Positions 60,625 to 64,000 of a stretch of 64,000 nucleotides of DNA are shown here, piece after piece. Within the stretch, counting starts at the first letter, position 1; every line of letters starts with the position of its first letter. The notes under the pieces were generated by a model. That model searched no databases. It saw nothing but the letters and a program-made list of their open reading frames with translations, and was not told the origin of the DNA. Source of the DNA: Alligator mississippiensis (taxonomy: Eukaryota > Chordata > Crocodylia > Alligatoridae); the NCBI RefSeq assembly GCF_030867095.1, contig NC_081824.1, positions 144,117,433-144,181,432 of the forward strand. The letters run 5' to 3'. Position numbers and translations under genes: made by a program.

Positions 60625-62458
60625 GTAGGTCATCAGTTAATTATATAAAACCAAGGCTTGATATTTCTGTGTAGGTAGCCCAAAACTAAATCAGCATTTC
60701 TAATGCAATATATCATTGAAAAGTGATCTAATTAACAGTCTGCTGTTGAAATGCTTACCTCAAAAATTCTAAATGTTTCTTCTTCGGTAGAATGTTTGTT
60801 GTATTTAATGTTTCTTTGCTTAGAAGAACTACTATAAAGGTAAATGCAGGGGAATATGAACCATATAGCATTACTGCATTCCAGGTTCCATGCTCTTATA
60901 GAGTAGCTGTTTCAGATTTTTTTTCCCCCCCCTAAAATGGTCACATTTTCCAACCTGAATTGCATTTGTTATTTTGTTTGGTCTCCCTTTGTAATATTTT
61001 GCCTGGTACAAAATGGATTTTTGGGGGACTTCTGTTTGGTAGGAAAAACAGAAAAAATACTTTGGGTCAATCAGAATCAATCTATTTCTTCAGTTTAGGC
61101 ACTACTCTAAAATCAGTTATAGCCCTAGTATTGATTTCAGTGGTAACTTTTTTTTAGATTGCGGGTGGTATGTATTTTAAATGTATATTCTGACCTACTG
61201 AGCATAATTACAAATATAATTTCTTTTCCTCTTGACTTGAGTTTCACATTCCTAGTGTAATGTGTTTGGATTGTTTTTACTAGAAATACAAAGGAAGGAG
61301 TGAATTATTCATTAGATATATTGTATTATTTTAGATTAATATATCTTTTCTTTATGAGAGATTTTAAAAGCTGTGACAAACCACTGTGATATACTTTTAT
61401 CATAATTTCTGAAATTATATGGTTAAAAGTGGTTAATTTTCAACGACAGTTAATTTGAACTTAACCCTGTCAAGTGCTGAGATTTAGTGTATTCACTCAA
61501 ATGTAAGGTGATTCTGAATTTAAGATGATCCCCCAATAAGTAAATTCTATGCATGGAAAATACATTTATTATAATTTTCCAGGTACACAATCTAATTATT
61601 GGATGGTTGTCTTAAGTTTGTCCCCCCCTACAAATGCTATAGCACGGAAAGCAGTGGCTGGGGTGGGGTCATACAGACCCCTTGCTCTCTGTCCCCCACT
61701 TATTCCCTTTTGCAGCCTTCCTGCCCCGCCCCTGCTACTTTCACCTGTCTACCCCTAGTTCCCCACAATCTCTGCCTCTTCGCCTAACCCACTCCCCACA
61801 GTCCCTACCCTTGCTTTCCCTCCCCCACAGTGTCTGTTCCTTCTCCCTCCCCTACAATTTCTCTCTCTCTCTTCCCGTCCCGTCCCCCCCCTCCCCCCTT
61901 GCTGCTTGGCCTCTGTTACCTTCCAGGTCTTGGAGCACAGCATGGGGAAGTACAGCCCTTGATGGGCCATGCAGCAGTGGTGGTGCTGTTGATGGGCTGG
62001 GCAGGGGATGGTGTTTCCCTGTATTCCCTGCCTACGAGGGAATCCAGCCTAAGCCAGAGCCAAGCTGTGCCTGACAGTCAGGGGCAGAGGGAAGGTTGCA
62101 GGGGAGGGGTAGAAACAGCAGAAGGCAAGCAGCTCAGAGAAGCAAGAGGCTGCTGTGGGTCTGACTCTGGCCCCAACACAGACTCGGGGGGCTTGTCTTA
62201 GTTTCAAAAAACATATGGTACCTAATGGTAGAGAGCACAACACCTCTCACAGTAGCCAATGCTTGGTATTAGAAGTAAGACTGTCTCTTGGATGTAGTAA
62301 GTACATATATCTTCATTTGGTTTGAATCAGTAGAAATCAGTTCCACTGTCTTCAGTGGAACGATGCCAGTTTATATCAGTGAAGTATCTGCTAATTCATA
62401 CGTTCTCGTTATGACTTGTAAAATGCATTTCATTGCAAGGGTGTATTTCCTTTTCCAG
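60625..62458 (+). other. Intron of the SLC16-family gene, with a repeat
   Basis: Bounded by the gtaggt donor and the ttttccag acceptor. A repeat with ends like gtgtattcactcaaatgtaag (from about 61485) and a GC-rich interior up to about 62200 probably is a non-autonomous DNA element, unconfirmed. C-rich tracts at 61700-61900 give false open frames. Confidence 0.6.
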
Positions 62459-62674
62459 CCTGGATTGGATCACTCAGTTATGGCTTCATCATGATTTTTG
62501 GTCCTGTTTCTGGAAAACTTCTGCAGAAATATGGAGCCATAAAAGTAGCAGTATTTGGAGCTCTAATTATGATTGCAGGTGTCATTTCTTCATCTTTTGC
62601 TCATGATATAAGTATTCTGTTTTTAACCCATGGCCTCTTAGTGGGTATAGGATCAAGTTTTGCTTATACTCCAG
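62459..62674 (+). CDS. SLC16-family gene, second coding exon
   Basis: Acceptor ttttccag at 62451-62458 and donor gtaatt at 62675. Joined to the first exon (phase 1) it reads SQTAWIGSLSYGFIMIFGP, then VSGKLLQKYGAIKV, FGALIMIAGVISSSFA and THGLLVGIGSSFAYTPG. This is the helix 2-4 region of SLC16 carriers: the (T/S)-A-W-(I/V)-G-S block, a GP-(V/I)-S-(G/S) turn, a KYG loop motif, and G-L-G-S-type residues in helix 4. The exon again ends in phase 1, so the gene continues beyond the window. No stops or missing motifs are seen in either exon. Confidence 0.88.
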
Positions 62675-64000
62675 GTAATTTGATTTTATTTATTTACTAG
62701 TAGACTAATGCATTAAGATAAAACATAGCAAGTTACAAAAAAAAACATTTTTTTTTTTCTTAATTTGACCTTCTTAAAAGTTCTGCCTTCCATTGCTTAA
62801 ATAAAAAAGGAGAACAGGGCATACAATTATGAAAATAATATCTGCATTAGAAAAGATAAATAGGATGCCTGTATCTTACACTTGGAATTGGCAGTACAGT
62901 TTTAACAGATTCCCCTGCAACACCTCACCGGACTGGGGGTACCAGATGGAGTGGGAAGATGGGGTCTGTATGGAGGCTGGCCATGACCCCTGTGGGTAAG
63001 GCATGCTCAGTCAGGCACATAGGATGGGGCTGCATGTGGGCTGGCAGCAGCATCCAGGAGCAGGATGGGCGGTTGGGACTGGGGCTGGGTTGGGATCACC
63101 GGGTGGTGACAGTGTGGGGCCAGGGCCCAGGGCAGAACTGTAGCTCATTCCCTGCACAGCCCCACACTGTCACCAGCCCCTGATCCCAGCCCCACCTGCC
63201 CACCCTGCTCCTGGACTCCACTCCCTGCCCACCTACAGCCCCATCCCATATGCCCAGTTGAGTGCACCCTGCCTGTGGGGGTCCCAGCAGTCTCCATGGA
63301 GACCCCGCTCTGTCCAGCACTCTGAGCAGTGGGTACTGGGTGGACGGGCCGGGGTACCCAGGCAGTGGGGCTGGGTCCAGCACTGGCAACAATGCTAGTA
63401 GTGGCAGCCAGAAGGAGCCACTGCCTCTGGGGCTGCTGGGAGGTATAGCCTGGCTGCCCTGCCACCCCAGGCCTGCTGCATGCTCAGAGGTGGTGGGACC
63501 TATCTCATGGGTGATAACAGTGGCGACGCATAGGGAGTGCACAGGGGTGCATGTGCACCCCCTGAGAGCGCCGGTGCATCCCCTGAGTGGCCACGCTTGG
63601 GCGATGGGCATGGGGGCAGGTGGGTGCGCCGGTGCCCCCCCTGCAAGCGCTGGCTGATCACTGCAGTTGCTCCCAGAAGTGGCCATAGCCACTCCCAGTA
63701 GCAGCTGGAATGACTGGCTGCCGTGATCGGCAGGATCAGCCGCAGGGTATTCTGCCCCCCCCGGGGCAATGCAATCAGCCGCAGGAGGGGACCCCCTCTC
63801 CAGTCGACAGAACTGGTTGCAGGGGGGACACACATGTCCTCCCTGACTAAGGTGGCACCAGTTCCCCATGGGCACAGCTGAGGCTGCACCCCCACCCCCA
63901 CACACACCTAGGCTAGGCAGGGCTGAGGGATGTGTTGCAGGCCAGGTAAAATGCCATGGTGGTCCAGATCCAGCCCATAGGCTGTATTTTGCCCACCCCT
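62675..64000 (+). other. Next intron of the SLC16-family gene
   Basis: Starts at the donor gtaatt. No further transporter exon is seen before the window ends. Most of the stretch is a GC-rich hAT-type element. Confidence 0.6.
62920..64000. mobile_element. hAT element related to 21725-22602, cut by the window edge
   Basis: The right terminus gctgtattttgcccacccct runs to position 64000 and is the inverted counterpart of caggggtgggcaaaa ends. The interior shares ggggtaccagatggag, gatggggctgcatg and a gtctccatggagac palindrome with 21725-22602. The left terminus is not defined. It lies in a transporter intron. Confidence 0.7.

Noticed and set aside
63096-63905. Minus-strand frame of 269 residues
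   Set aside because: Within a GC-rich hAT element in an intron; low complexity and no recognisable motif.

Overview
The window looks like nuclear DNA from an amniote, most likely a crocodilian, though a turtle is possible. It combines CR1-type LINE fragments, all on the minus strand, with many non-autonomous hAT and small inverted-repeat DNA elements, old MIR and L3 relics, scattered retroviral LTRs, and very low gene density with host genes broken by introns. The species call is an inference from repeat content, not from a match.

Only two host genes can be supported. (1) CCR6, the CCL20 chemokine receptor, lies at 47.15-49.01 kb on the plus strand, with a 3'UTR probably ending near 51.15 kb. 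Its seven-helix body is one exon. A short upstream exon ends in phase with it and supplies a 17-residue N-terminus, giving a 377-residue protein close to the 374 residues of human CCR6. (2) The 5' part of an SLC16/monocarboxylate-transporter-family gene starts at 60.36 kb on the plus strand. Two coding exons (60378-60624 and 62459-62674) join in phase, and the gene continues past the window. A CpG island with a perfect CRE at 54.5-55.25 kb is the likely promoter of this second gene.

Layout. 0-3.2 kb: CR1 reverse-transcriptase fragments. 3.6-3.96 kb: GC-rich minisatellite. 4-9.7 kb: mostly featureless, with a MIR and a small hAT. 9.7-11.2 kb: GC-rich hAT relative. 13.1-14.9 kb: nested insertions (solo LTR and hAT inside inverted-repeat sequence). 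16.4-17.7 kb: CR1. 21.7-23.1 kb: two hAT elements with target duplications. 24.0-26.1 kb: hAT carrying a palindromic array of about 190-bp units. 24.57-28.53 kb: first copy of a 4-kb duplication. 28.5-39.3 kb: sparse, with tRNA-like SINEs, an L3/CR1 relic and a CR1 tail. 39.3-43.2 kb: a decayed autonomous hAT transposase gene with younger insertions in it. 44.4-46.9 kb: small inverted-repeat elements and MIRs. 47-51 kb: CCR6. 51.6-52.6 kb: GC-rich repeat. 54.5-55.25 kb: CpG island. 55.6-56.24 kb: direct repeats. 56.25-60.33 kb: second copy of the 4-kb duplication, ending 33 bp before the splice acceptor of the transporter exon. 60.36-64 kb: transporter exons and introns, with a hAT cut by the window edge.

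The strongest observations are the 4-kb direct duplication flanking CCR6 (about 28 kb apart, one copy carrying a 116-bp insertion matching sequence 1.2 kb downstream), the in-phase N-terminal CCR6 exon, the nested hAT transposase relic, and several precisely bounded hAT and LTR insertions with target-site duplications. No CRISPR, bacterial operon or clearly new protein system is present. All comparisons are by eye.
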